DNA of 64,000 nt, taken from positions 124,001-188,000 of the forward strand of contig OX337238.1 in the NCBI GenBank assembly GCA_946965045.2, read 5' to 3'. The notes under the pieces were generated by a model, which had not been told where the DNA came from, did not search any database, and saw only the letters and a list, made by a program, of their open reading frames with translations. Of this stretch, positions 47,482 to 61,393 are shown piece by piece. The position numbers were made by a program, and so were the translations under genes. Position 1 is the first letter of the stretch, and each line of letters starts with the position of its first letter. This DNA is from Epithemia pelagica. Taxonomy: Eukaryota > Bacillariophyta > Bacillariophyceae > Surirellales > Surirellaceae.

Positions 47482-48937
47482 ATGGAGAGGAGAACAATGA
47501 AAACACGAAGTCAATCTGAATCGCGTCTTAAGGCGCTTGCTCATGTTGCAGTTGCTGCCTCGGAGGCAGAGTCGGAGCCACATTCACCATCACCTATGGC
47601 AGCAGCAGACGAAGCAACAATGGCAGCAACAGAAGAAGCGAGAGCAAGCCATCGGTTTCTTACAGACGAAGACCTCCATAAGTCAACGAGAAAAAGCATG
47701 CAGACAGTCGTCGTGGCAAGCTAAAGGACGACAATGCATACACGGACTCGGCGTCGGCTTTGAAACAGCGCCTCAGCGAGCAGCGGAAAAAGGATTATGC
47801 GGAGGCTGTCGCTGCAGTAAAGAAAGTCAAGGCCTATGGACGGGATCCATGGGACAATTTCATCCAAGGACTGAAGTTTCTGTCCACTTCGATCAAGGAT
47901 GGCACTGTGCTGATCAACGCATACGGAGTGTTTGTGGCAAAGAAGATTGGCGTCACATTTTTGTTGACAGATGCGCCCATTCGCAAATCAGGCACAGGCA
48001 TCAAGAACTCTAATACGGCCCCCTAGAAAAATGACTACGGACTGGAAGTTGGGGAAGTTGTGCCCAAGTCCGTTGGGATTGGGATCCCAACCAAGCAAAC
48101 TCGGAACAACTCGTGCCTCAAGTTTCGACAGTTCAGCTTCTCCCTCAAGAATGATCCGATCTTCAAGAGCACAAAGTAGGTGAGGTGATTGGTGTGTATG
48201 CAGGGTTGGGTATCACCTCTGGGACCGTCGGTCGGACCGAGTACGCAATTCAGTTTGGAGAGCACGGAGAACGCATCGTTCAAGCCGACAACGAGGATTT
48301 CTTTTTCATGGGGTTTCATTTGATGAATGATCCCCAGTATCACCTCTACGATACAGAAGAAGGACCTGACGAAGCACACAAGGACTACAACGTGCGTATC
48401 GACAAGAATCTGCTAGTTCGTGTGATCAAGGAGATCGCGGAGGGGGACGAGCTGTTTTTATTCTACAACCTTAGCTCGGACACCAAGACGATCGCAGCCT
48501 CAAAGGAAGGCGGTGAGGAGCCTGATGAGGATGTGCAGAAGAAGCGAGGTCGATCCAGCCAGGATGATTCTCCGAAGAAGGTGAAGAAGATGAAGATGGG
48601 TGGTTCTGGTGGTAATGCTCCTGCTCTTGATGTTGCCATTCAACAGCACTACCAACCGCACGACCTTCAACTGCACCATCCTGTTCCCGCCGCTGCTGCT
48701 CCTGATGTTGCCATTCAACAGCACTACCAACCGCACGACCTTCAACTGCACCATCCTGTTCTAGTACAGGAAAATTACCCCCTTTACCGTTTTCCTGTAA
48801 GCCCAAGGAGCTTGTGCTCCTCACTTTCTCATAATTTCTCTTCGAGCAACAAACACACACTCGGCATCTATATCATTGGCCCTGATACAATGAGAAATAT
48901 TCACAAACCCTCTCTTCGCAATCCTTTTGAGGGCTAA
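47482..48937 (+). pseudogene. SET-domain-like gene remnant with multiple frame breaks
   Basis: Coding-like sequence switches frame. ATG at 47482 opens 80 codons. Near 47695 the sense moves to another frame (LKQRLSEQRKKDYAEAV ... GTGIKNSNTAP), which meets TAG at 48024-48026. It continues in the same frame as NDYGLEVGEVVPKSVGIGI. It shifts again near 48180 to GEVIGVYAGLGI ... FHLMNDP ... IKEIAEGDELFLFYN. The GIGI...GEVIGVYAG and GDEL...Y elements resemble the start and end of SET methyltransferase domains, with weak similarity between. A Lys-rich tail and a duplicated 25-residue block follow. Introns do not explain the breaks well. I call a decayed gene; base-level assembly errors are an alternative. 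Confidence 0.5.
48629..48760 (+). repeat. 75-bp tandem duplication, coding
   Basis: 48629-48685 and 48704-48760 are identical (DVAIQQHYQPHDLQLHHPV), separated by 18 bases. Confidence 0.9.
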
Positions 48938-51900
48938 GTGGAGGTGGACAATGACTCGGTCAGTTTGGACAGCGATCACAACAACATGGACCGTCATGAT
49001 CATGTCGATGATGATGACCTCGATTCGTTGGTGGATAAAATTGTCGTGGATCCCTCGCAATCCGATTTGGATGTCCAAGAACAACACGCGGACGAAACTC
49101 GTCAAGAAATCAAGCAAGTACAACGAATTACGCAACGCGAAACTTTGCGGATTCGGTTATGGAGAATTGTCATTGTCATGATCATGATTGGATCGGGAGC
49201 CTTGGTATCCTGGGGCACCTACAACTATCTTGATGACCAGTTGATGGATCAAACACTCGAGGATGTAAGTCGCAGGGACACAAACAGGAGAAACGGCAAG
49301 TCAGGATGATCTTGCTTTGCATGAACCTCTATTTCTCACATGATTGTTTGCTGGTTTGTTTCTTTCTTGTTTAGTTTGACAACTTTGCCAACACGATCCA
49401 GGATGTTTCGGCCGCTCATTTTGGCAACATGTTTCAGGCCTGTCGTGATTTGGCATCGGCCGTGACGGCCCATGCCAATTTGCACAACATGACCTTTCCC
49501 TACATTCGCACTGACAATTTTGAAGTCTATGCCAATGAAGCACGACGACGAGCCGCCTTGGAATTGATTACCCTCAATCCCTGGTTGCCCGATGCGCCCA
49601 CCGTGCAAGCCTTTAACGCCTATTCGATGCGACACAACATGGCGTGGCAACAAGAAAGCATTCAGGAACATGTGCAACTCAATCCGGCCGTGGCCAATAA
49701 GAGTTTCCCATTCGTCCGATACCCTTTGTGTACGATTTGACCGATTTTACCAAACCGTGGCTCATTGCCCCCGCCGTCGGACCGGCCATGCCCGTGTGGA
49801 CCCAATCGCCACCCTCCCAATCCAATCCAGCAATCATGGTGAATTTGTACAACTTTTGGCGACCCGGTGTTGCTGCCGTCTTTGCCTCGCGAGGTACGTC
49901 AGCAGCAGTTGTCGTTGTCGTTGTTGTTGTTCCTGCAAGTTGCAGGAGCGACGGAGAATTCTCATTTGACACCCATAAATGAAAAGACCAAATTCGCACC
50001 ATGCCGCAATGTGCGCGCATGTGCTCACAACTCACACCATTTTTCTTCTCTCCGTCTTGCGCGTTTTGATGTCATGGCACAGAAATGGTCTTGGGACAAA
50101 TGACTATTAACATGGGACTTTACCATTGGAGAAGAAGCGCACGATGAGTATCATGCGCGATTGCACAATGCAACTCGCACCAATGAATCCTCCACACAAG
50201 CTCATGGCAACTTTTTTGTCCCCGTCTTTACCCATGGCGATACCTCCCAGGCCGAGATTGGTGCCGTCTTGGGAGGCATTTTTGCCCTCGATGCCTTTTT
50301 GGTCAATATATTGCCCAATGGCGTGCGTGGCATTCGTGTCGTCATGGAAAATACCTGCAACAATTCGTATACCTACGAGCTGGAAGGCAACACCATGGTG
50401 CGTACGTGTCCCAACAGACACTAATACCCAAATGACATTCCTTGAAAACCTGTTTCTCACCTCGTCACGTCACTGTCTCTCGTACTTGTTCTTGTTGTTG
50501 TGAACGTATAGCCGGTTCTCATGGGAGAGGGTGATTTGCGGGACCCCCGGTATTCGCACATTCAAAAGGAAATCTTGTTCAATGAGGTCTTGTATGGCAA
50601 TGCCAATTCTCTCGAATGGCCTACGGGCTTTTGCAGTTACAAGTTTGTCGTTTCGCCCACCGCCGTGTACATGAAAGACAATGAATTGAGCCTGCCCCTC
50701 GTGGTGGCCATTCTCATGGCGGTGATTTTTGGAGTCATGGCTCTCATTTTCTTGATTTATGACGTGCAAGTGCAACGACGCAATGCCAAACTCATGGATA
50801 CGGCCGTCCGATCGGGAGCCTTGGTTTCTTCCATCTTTCCCGCCCCAATTCGGGCACGATTGTTTGCCGACCGAGACACGTCGGCACGATCCCAAGATCC
50901 AGACAAGGTAGCAGTGGCATCCGCAGGTGTCACAGTACCATTCATGGCCTTGAAACCACCCACGACTCATCTCAAGGGGTACTTGACGGAACAAAGTGAG
51001 CATGGTGGTGGAACGACGAGTCACGATGATGACTTTACACAGTCAGCATCAGAGGAGGAGATGATATCGAATGGCTCCTGGCCTCCAAGCCCATTGCGGA
51101 TTTGTTCACGGACACAGCCGTCATGTTTGCCGACATTTGGGGATTCAGCGCCTGGAGTTCGGTCCGAGAACCGTCTCAAGTATTTATTCTCTTGGAAACT
51201 ATCTTTCGTGCATTTGATATGTAAGGCTCCAATCCCATGGTCTTGGATGCATTGTGCCATGTTGTTGTATCGGTCGAGCCTCATTCTTAAAGCTTTTTCT
51301 CCATGTATCTATATATTCAGGTGTGCCAAACGACGCGGAGTGTTCAAGGTAGAAACGGTTGGAGATTGTTACGTGGCCGTTTGTGGTCTTCCGGATGTCC
51401 GAAAGGACCATGTGGTAGCCATGGCCCGGTTTGCCCGAGAATGCTCGAATCAAATACTGGATCTCACACGGAAACTGGAGATTAGCTTGGGACCTGGAAC
51501 GGGAGACTTGGGTCTCCGTGTCGGCCTTCACAGCGGACCCGTAACGGCGGGTGTATTGCGAGGGGAACGATCTCGGTTTCAGCTGTTTGGCGATACCATG
51601 AATACCGCATCTCGAATGGAAAGTACCGGAGAAGCCAATCGCATTCACATTTCGGAAGAAACGGCCAAACTCCTAGTTGCAGCCGGGAAAGAGCACTGGA
51701 TCATGCCACGTGACCAAGCCGTTTCGGCCAAAGGCAAAGGGGTTCTCAAAACGTTTTGGTTAAAGCGATCCAACGGAGATGGCATGGAACGATATTCTGA
51801 GTCTGGTGTTTCATCCTCGCATGACACCGCGTCTCTGTCCCTGGAGGAGACCCACAAGGTGTCGAGACTAATCAACTGGTATGCGGAGGTACTGTTTTCA

Positions 51901-53278
51901 CTCTTGAAACAGATTGCCGAACGCCGAAAAAACATTCCGAGCAACAACAACAAGTCAAACCAAACAGAGTTGGATTCCCCAACGCCCGAAAAGCCACCAA
52001 ACCAACAACGTCACCACGCTTTGATGAATCCAAGCTCATTCGATCAATGTCCAATAAAAGCACGACGATTCTGGATGAAGTGGAGGAAGTCATTGGACTC
52101 CCCTTGTGGAATCGAGATCTTGGTACCACCGAACAGGATTCGGATCAAGGCAACCAAAGCAAACAAAGGAAACAGCAAAACGACAATGATGCGGAACTGT
52201 CGTCTACCGTATACGACGAGCTGGTGCTCTACATTACGGAGATTGCCGACATGTATCGCGATCACCCCTTTCACAACTTTCAGCACTCGGCTCACGTGTC
52301 CATGTCGGTTGTGAAACTGCTATCGCGGATTGTCGCCCCTTCGGCAATGGACCTGGAGACACGTGTCAACGACCACAAGAATGGTGATTCCCGAGTAGAG
52401 CACGAAACTAGCAACTCGGAAGATGTTCCACTGTCTGTATTGCATGACCATACCTAATTACTTCTGATCCATTGACACAATTCTCCTGTGTCCTGTCGGC
52501 CTTGATTCACGATGCCGATCACCCTGGTGTCCCCAACGCACAGCTGGTCAAAGAGGGACATGGATTGGCAATCCAATACAAGGGCAAGAGTATGGCCGAG
52601 CAGAATTCAGTCCAAGTTTGCTGGAACAAACTCATGGACCATCGCTTCAAGAACCTTCGTTCCACCATTTATGCAACAGAGGTGGAATTCAAACGATTCC
52701 GACAACTTGTCGTGAACTCTGTCATGGCCACGGATGTGGTGGACAAGGAACTCAAGGCTCTCCGCAATGCTCGTTGGGACAAGGCTTTTCCAAAAACGAG
52801 CCGTCGCAGCTCAAGGCACATCCTTGGTGATGATCGAGCAACAACACATGCGGCATCTGCCATCCCGACGGTACCACCACCCGTCCACGACGACCCAGAC
52901 CCACAAGAGCGTCAAGAGAATGTTAACCGAAAGGCTACAATTGTCATTGAGCACTTGATTCAGGCGTCTGATGTCGCGCATACCATGCAGCATTGGCATG
53001 TTTACCGAAAATGGAACGAGCGCTTCTTCTTGGAATGCTACCAAGCGTTCCAGGCGGGTCGTGCTCATCAAAACCCAGCAGAGTATTGGTACAAGGGAGA
53101 ACTGGGGTTCTTTGATTTCTCCATTATCCCCTTGGCCAAGAAACTCAAGGATTGTGGTGTGTTTGGCGTTTCCAGTGATGAATACTTGAACTATGCCATG
53201 CGGAATCGGGAACAATGGGAATGCTTTGGGGAAGAACTGGTGGCCATGATGGTGGAGCGCCTCACCAAATCACGATAG
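48938..53278 (+). pseudogene. Receptor-type class III nucleotide cyclase fused to HD phosphodiesterase, several frame breaks
   Basis: Order: acidic N-terminus without ATG, membrane helix (LWRIVIVMIMIGSGALVSWG), extracellular sensor-like domain, second helix (LSLPLVVAILMAVIFGVMAL), cyclase, then PDE. Introns with GT-AG: 49265-49374, 49894-50082, 50398-50511, 51221-51320. Cyclase features are FADIWGFSAWS (metal Asp), KVETVGD (metal Asp; Glu as in guanylyl cyclases) and FGDTMNTASRME. PDE features are YRDHPFHNFQHSAHV, LIHDADHPGVPN and ASDVAHT, the metal ligands of cyclic-nucleotide PDEs. The sense frame jumps near 49720, 50114, 51056, between 51960 and 52025, and near 52448. Each is explained by a 1- or 4-base indel, most at short homopolymers. 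The 5' end is cut where the SET remnant ends. In diatoms such proteins link an external signal to cyclic-nucleotide turnover. Either a recent pseudogene or affected by consensus errors. Confidence 0.7.
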
Positions 53279-53752
53279 AGGTTTCAACTACCTATAGCCA
53301 CCCAATTTTGCATGTTCTTGTCTTGTCGTGACTACAGATGAGGTTAGGAACCGGACACTGTGCATTTTGAAGCCTTGTCTGAATTTGTGGCAATGTGTAT
53401 GTGTGGTGTGTATGTAAAAAGGTTTGACCGATGTCCCTATCCGTACTCTAAGCATAATGAATGCTCTGCCCTGTACTGCAATCTGGACAATTACGCGTAG
53501 TCCATATAAAACTGTACGCACTAATAAGTATATAGTAAGGTTTCCCTCCATCCGCATGCATCTAAAAGGGACACTACCTTGTTATGCGAGCGCCCTCCCA
53601 CAGAGAGCTTAAATGTCCAAACATTAACAACAGGGATCACGAGACGAATCCCACCACGAGAATAGTCACTGCGTCAACGATCCCACAACACCCCGGAGGA
53701 TTCCAGATGTATGGAACGTCACGGCAGCAATCACCAATATCAAACAGTTTTG
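53279..53752. other. Convergent 3' intergenic region
   Basis: Between the cyclase/PDE and ABCG genes; no gene seen. Confidence 0.5.
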
Positions 53753-56419
<2,667 letters not shown>

Positions 56420-57071
56420 GGTAATACTATATATAGTTGAATTGGATCGATCGACTGGTGGAATCTCTCTTTCTCTGTATTATCCAAAGGGGGCAAACGA
56501 ACCGTGTCAGAACAAGAGCAACAACGACAGCAACGACAATCACAACATGGATCCAATGGTGCCTCCCATTCTTGCCGAGAGAGACAGACATGGAGGGCGG
56601 CCAACCAAGACAGACACAGACTCACCGGTCGAACGGCTTGAAGTGGCAAAAGGATTTCTCAAAAAAGGGCTCACAGTTCACAGTATATAAACTATAAACT
56701 GGCGCACTCTTCCTTTACTTTCTCTCCCTTTTTATAAGGCTTTTTATAAGGAAGTGTCTAGTGTCTTTGAGTGGGAGAATGAGAACTGTTTCAATCTGTA
56801 TGTGGATCGGAACAAATACCTTGTGGCTTTTGGCACGGTCAACCGAGCAGATTTTTCAAAAAGTGTGTTTGGTCGTATCTTTCGGTCACATTACTCTCTA
56901 GCGCATCTAAGTAGTCGCGCAAAGTCGCTTTTAATTTGCGAATGATCCCCGTCCTTTACCGACCTCTTTTTCCCCGCTGGAAGTTCCGTGGGAAATTTTC
57001 GGTTGGGGTCGGCGAGGTATCCTCGGAGAATCTCATAATATAGGGATGGGGATGGATCCAGGACACTTTCA
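56420..57071. promoter_or_regulatory. Upstream region of ABCG copy 1
   Basis: No gene seen. A TATATAT run at 56429-56435, just before the minus-strand ATG, might be a TATA element. Otherwise a spacer up to the MITE at 57072. Confidence 0.4.
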
Positions 57072-57547
57072 GGCCAATCCTTTAGCTCGACAAAACCAAT
57101 CCGTGCGGGGCCGGGCCGGATTTGGTTTTGGAAATTGTGCCTAACGCCGTCCTTACGCAAAACAAATCCAAAAGACCGCGCCTTTTCGAATCCTGTCCCC
57201 CATCCTCCCCCACCCTTCACTTAGAAAAATTGACTACTAAAACTTTTGGGTACTTAGGAAGCGCAAGGATACCGTTTAAGTCGAACGCCCGTCCATCATG
57301 TGTCACGCCCGCCCACCATGTCGAACGCCCGCCTGACATATTCGAAACTGTAGGCAGCCTCTACACTAGCATAAGTAAAACACTATCCCTAATGAATTTC
57401 CTGGATTTGTTCGAACAAATCCAGAGTTCTGGATTGGTTGGAACAAATCCGGAAATGCTCTTTTACCCGGATATATGACGTCAACGTGACGCAAAATGCT
57501 GACGTGCACGAAATTTTGATTTGGTTTTGCGAGCTAAAGGATTGGCC
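57072..57547. mobile_element. Non-autonomous TIR element (PIF/Harbinger-like MITE), TSD TCA
   Basis: The left end GGCCAATCCTTTAGCTCG plus ACAAAACCAAT is repeated inverted at the right end, ATTTGGTTTTG CGAGCTAAAGG ATTGGCC, over about 30 bp with one indel. TCA lies outside both ends (57069-57071 and 57548-57550). Length 476 bp, no protein coding. GGCC termini and a 3-bp duplication fit PIF/Harbinger. A perfect 24-bp palindrome lies inside at 57401-57424. Confidence 0.75.
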
Positions 57548-58616
57548 TCAACACAACAACATCGAAAAGCGAGAACAGCCAGTTGCTGCGCCGACCTACA
57601 CGTACGGTATGGAGACTACTCGTAGACTATCCTAGCTAGGTTCTACTCCTATAGCTAGAGAATATGACCCTTTCAGAATGCAATGGCTTCGGATTTCATC
57701 TCTCGTCATCCAAATGGTCGATCCGAATCCGACATTTCTCGAATCATGGTTTCGGATGGGCAAGAGAGTTGCTGTGGCGCTCGGGAGATTCGTGGGATAC
57801 CGGGTGTCATGGTACGTGCCCATATTATTAGGTAGTTTTGGACAGAACCTAAAGGGTGGACCATGACACACTCATGTCTACCTAGTTTACGCTTCGCCTC
57901 TCTTGGGACAATGGTGATGCCACATGTCACAACGAGCGAGCGCCCCAAGACCTACAAGAAGGGACCCTTTCACCAACCGATGGAAGCTGGGTAGTGTTTG
58001 GTGCTCCACAAACATAATATACACCATGTGCCTACGTTTCCAGAACTACACCAATGATGCGTTCCCCATCCATGACGAATCACACACCTCCCATTCTTTG
58101 GTCCGACAGCAAAAGTAAGTGTCTCATTGTATAGTTTGTGTCCAATATTATGCACCACTGGCTTGCTGGTTGTCAATGCCACAACACGATACCATACTTC
58201 CAACGCACCATGAGAGAAGCCGGTCGTGCCTTTCACTAGCTCCTAGACTTGCGCGGTCGTTCCAATTTTAGATTTTGTGGGACCAATCGATTGGTCGAGT
58301 CTACTAGGATTACCTACCTACCTACCTACCTACGGATAGGTACTCCCGGCAAGGGTCGATACCGACGACGGACGCACGGACGGAGGGTGTACGCCGAGAC
58401 GTGCAGGCTCTTTGATTTTCGGTCGGTTGAAGTTGCTCCGTCGGTCGCGTTTCGCGGTTGTTGGAATTCGGAAGGGATCGCTCGAATGGCCTCTAGAGCT
58501 GGGATTGCGTTCACTTTTTCGGAGATGCGAACATGCACCATCATTCATCCACAACAAGTCATAAAATTGCAAATCACAGTTCAAGACATTCAAGGCTTCT
58601 CAAATCGTGGTATACC
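57548..58616. promoter_or_regulatory. Upstream region of ABCG copy 2
   Basis: No gene seen. Contains a CCTA(C) repeat at about 58312-58333. The ABCG frame is open back to an ATG at 58533, which would add 28 residues. Confidence 0.4.
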
Positions 58617-60836
58617 ATGACGCAGCTCGAAACAACAAAGGAAACGACGACGGAACAAGGCTTTGCCTACATTCAACGTGTCTCGCCCAAGAAGGCATCG
58701 GATCGGTTGATTTTGTCTCCCATGAAGGTGCATTTTCCCGAATCGGCCATTTCGGCCATTTTGGGACCATCCGGTTCGGGCAAGACCACCATGTTGTCGG
58801 TCGTGACCAATTCCATTCCCTCCAACGTGACGGCCATGGCCGATGTGCGTTTGTCGGGCCTGTCGGCCTTTGTCCCTCAAGACGATCGCTTGCATGGCTT
58901 TTATACCTGTCGGTCGTACATGATGCATTATGCTCGATTGGCTGGCATTCATCGGGAACCCGACATTGAAGAACGCATTGATACCTTGCTCAAGCAATTG
59001 GGATTGTCGGAACAGGCGGACACCATTGTCGGTGACTTGTTTTTCAAGGGTTTGTCCGGTGGTCAACAGCGTCGTCTTTCAGTGGCACTCGAGGCCTTGA
59101 CGGAACCTCAAAATCTCTTTTTGGATGAACCCACGTCGGGCCTGGATGCCGAATCGGCGTTGCAAGTCATGCAATTTCTCAAACTCTATGTTCGCGCCGC
59201 ACAAGGACGTCGAGTCATTTTGACCATTCATCAGCCCAGTAGTTATATTTGGGAACTGATCGATCATACCATTTTACTCAGCAAGGGCAAGCTCATGTAC
59301 GATGGACCCCGGTTCACCATGGAAGACTTTTTTGCTCTCCACGAGTATCCCACACCCGTGGGATGGAATCCGGCCGATCATTATGTCACGGTACGTTTGC
59401 ACAAAAGAGGAGGATCGACAAGGGACAGTCAGTGGTGAATGGCTCGCCATCTCGATTCGATTGTCATTACGATGGATTTTTGGTACGCATCCTGGTCTCT
59501 CACCTTGATCAACAATGTTTGTTCTTTTGCTAGATTGTCAATGACGAATTCCGCAATCACGATTTGACCGTGGATCAATGGGCGGAACGGTACGCCGAAT
59601 ATTGTCAGACTGATTCCCATCATGAAGCCTTGACGACCACTCGCAGCAAATCCATTCAACAAGCAGTCACCTTGAATCGTGTCCCATCCTCACGCCGCAG
59701 TCGCTCTACCGTCATTTTCAAACTGATTCATCGTTACTTTTTGAACATGGCCTTCAATCCCGGTATTCTCATGACCCGTATTGTCATGTATTCGCTCTTG
59801 GCCTTGATGGTCGGTGCCCTCTTTTGGGGCTTGGGTGACGAGTACGACTTTGAAAGTGTCCAATCGCGCACGGCAATCTTGTTTTATTGTGTCGCCTTTT
59901 TCATTTTCATGAGTGTTGCCGTCTTGCCCTTTACCGTCATGGAACGAGCCATTGTCGACAAGGAAGTCATGAATTCGTACTACAATCCTGTCTATTACCA
60001 AATCAGCCAATCCATTTCCAGTCTACCGGGTGCAGCAATTTTGGCCGGTGTCACGACTCTCATTATTGTCACCATGACCAAACTCAATGAACCCGATTGG
60101 TACTTTGCCACAATGTTCTTATCGTTGGTACGTTGCTCCACCGTTCCCGTCAAGTCACTGGAATTCAGCAGCTCACAGTGTGTCCTTTCATTTCTTTCCT
60201 TGGTTGGTCTTTGTGAATACAATAGACGGTCGCCGAAGCCTTTGCCCAATTGATTAGTCATGTGGTACCCCACTTTGTCATTGGCATGGCACTCTTAGCG
60301 GGAATGTACGGATTCTTTATGCTTTTCATGGGCTTTATGTTGATTCCGTCCAACTTTCCTGATTGGTTGCATTGGTGCTACTTTATTGGCTTTCACACGT
60401 ATGTACCACAAAACAGACATCTGTGTCATGGTGTCCTCCGTTTTGGATAACCTTTCATGACTCACACTTGTGCTATTGCGTCTTTTGCTCTCTCTCGATC
60501 TCCCACAGTTATTCGTGGCGTACGTTCATGTACAGTGAGTTTTCTGAAAATGCCACCTTTACGGGCAATGACGCCTTGTCGACGGGAGACCAAATCTTGG
60601 AATTTTATGAAATTGCCGACGTGGATCGCGGTCATGATTTGATTACCTTGTTTGGGTATTACTTGGTCGTCAATGTGGTGGCCTGTGTCGTTCTGGTCTT
60701 GTGGTACAATTTGTTTGCCGGCAAAATTGAATCGCCGATCATTCCGAACCAAGTGACCACCGAACAGAAACCTCCGACAGACGTCGTTGCAGGAGAGGAC
60801 CAGCACTCGAATGGAACCAGCACCGAAAAGAGTTGA
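58617..60836 (+). CDS. ABCG (WHITE-type) half-transporter, four exons, copy 2
   Basis: Exons 58617-59390, 59534-60127, 60226-60398 and 60509-60836 give 622 residues. Introns are GT-AG at the same positions and phases as copy 1. Start chosen at 58617 (MTQLETT) because copy 1 begins similarly close to the FAYIQ(R/Y)V segment; ATG at 58533 is possible. Walker A GPSGSGKTT, signature LSGGQQRR, Walker B LFLDEPTSGLD and H-loop TIHQPSS are all present. The membrane domain is nearly identical to copy 1. The acidic/Ser-rich tail differs. The two genes are an inverted duplicate pair about 2.2 kb apart, and the products could homo- or heterodimerise. Substrate unknown. Confidence 0.9.
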
Positions 60837-61393
60837 ACACGAGCATCGTAGTGATAGAAGAGCCATTCTCAAGTATAGTTGTGATATTCAAACTTTGATC
60901 TTGTCGACTCTTTGAGCCCTTGATTCATCCACGTATATCCTAGAGCTCTGTTTGCAGGAGTAGATGGTCATTGGGATATTATCGCCCATGGTCTCTTTCC
61001 TAATCATGCATCATCAGACCCAACACCAAAGTACCTGCATGGTTCTGGGCACAAATGAATTTATCTTGGGAAGAGGATACGCGCAATTCTCTCTCTGGAG
61101 CGCTCATGAAACGTCCCGCATCGGTGGTTACTCTCATATAATCGTAGGAATGGTTCCACTCAATCCAACGAGTTGTTGAACTAGTGTTGTTGCCTTTGTG
61201 TTTGAACTAGTGTTGTTGCCTTTGTGTTATGCATTTTGTTTTCTATTCGTTATGAACTTTGTGTAGGTGTTTAGTTATGGATGCCTACATGTGTTTTGAA
61301 AAACATACAGGAGAGTGACACGGCAACAGGCGATTGTAAACAATGTACCCGGTTACCATTGTCCCAACAGAGATGATTCGTCTCCCTACCTCA
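60837..61393. other. Convergent 3' intergenic region
   Basis: No gene. A perfect short direct repeat (GAACTAGTGTTGTTGCCTTTG, twice) lies at about 61179-61225. Confidence 0.6.
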
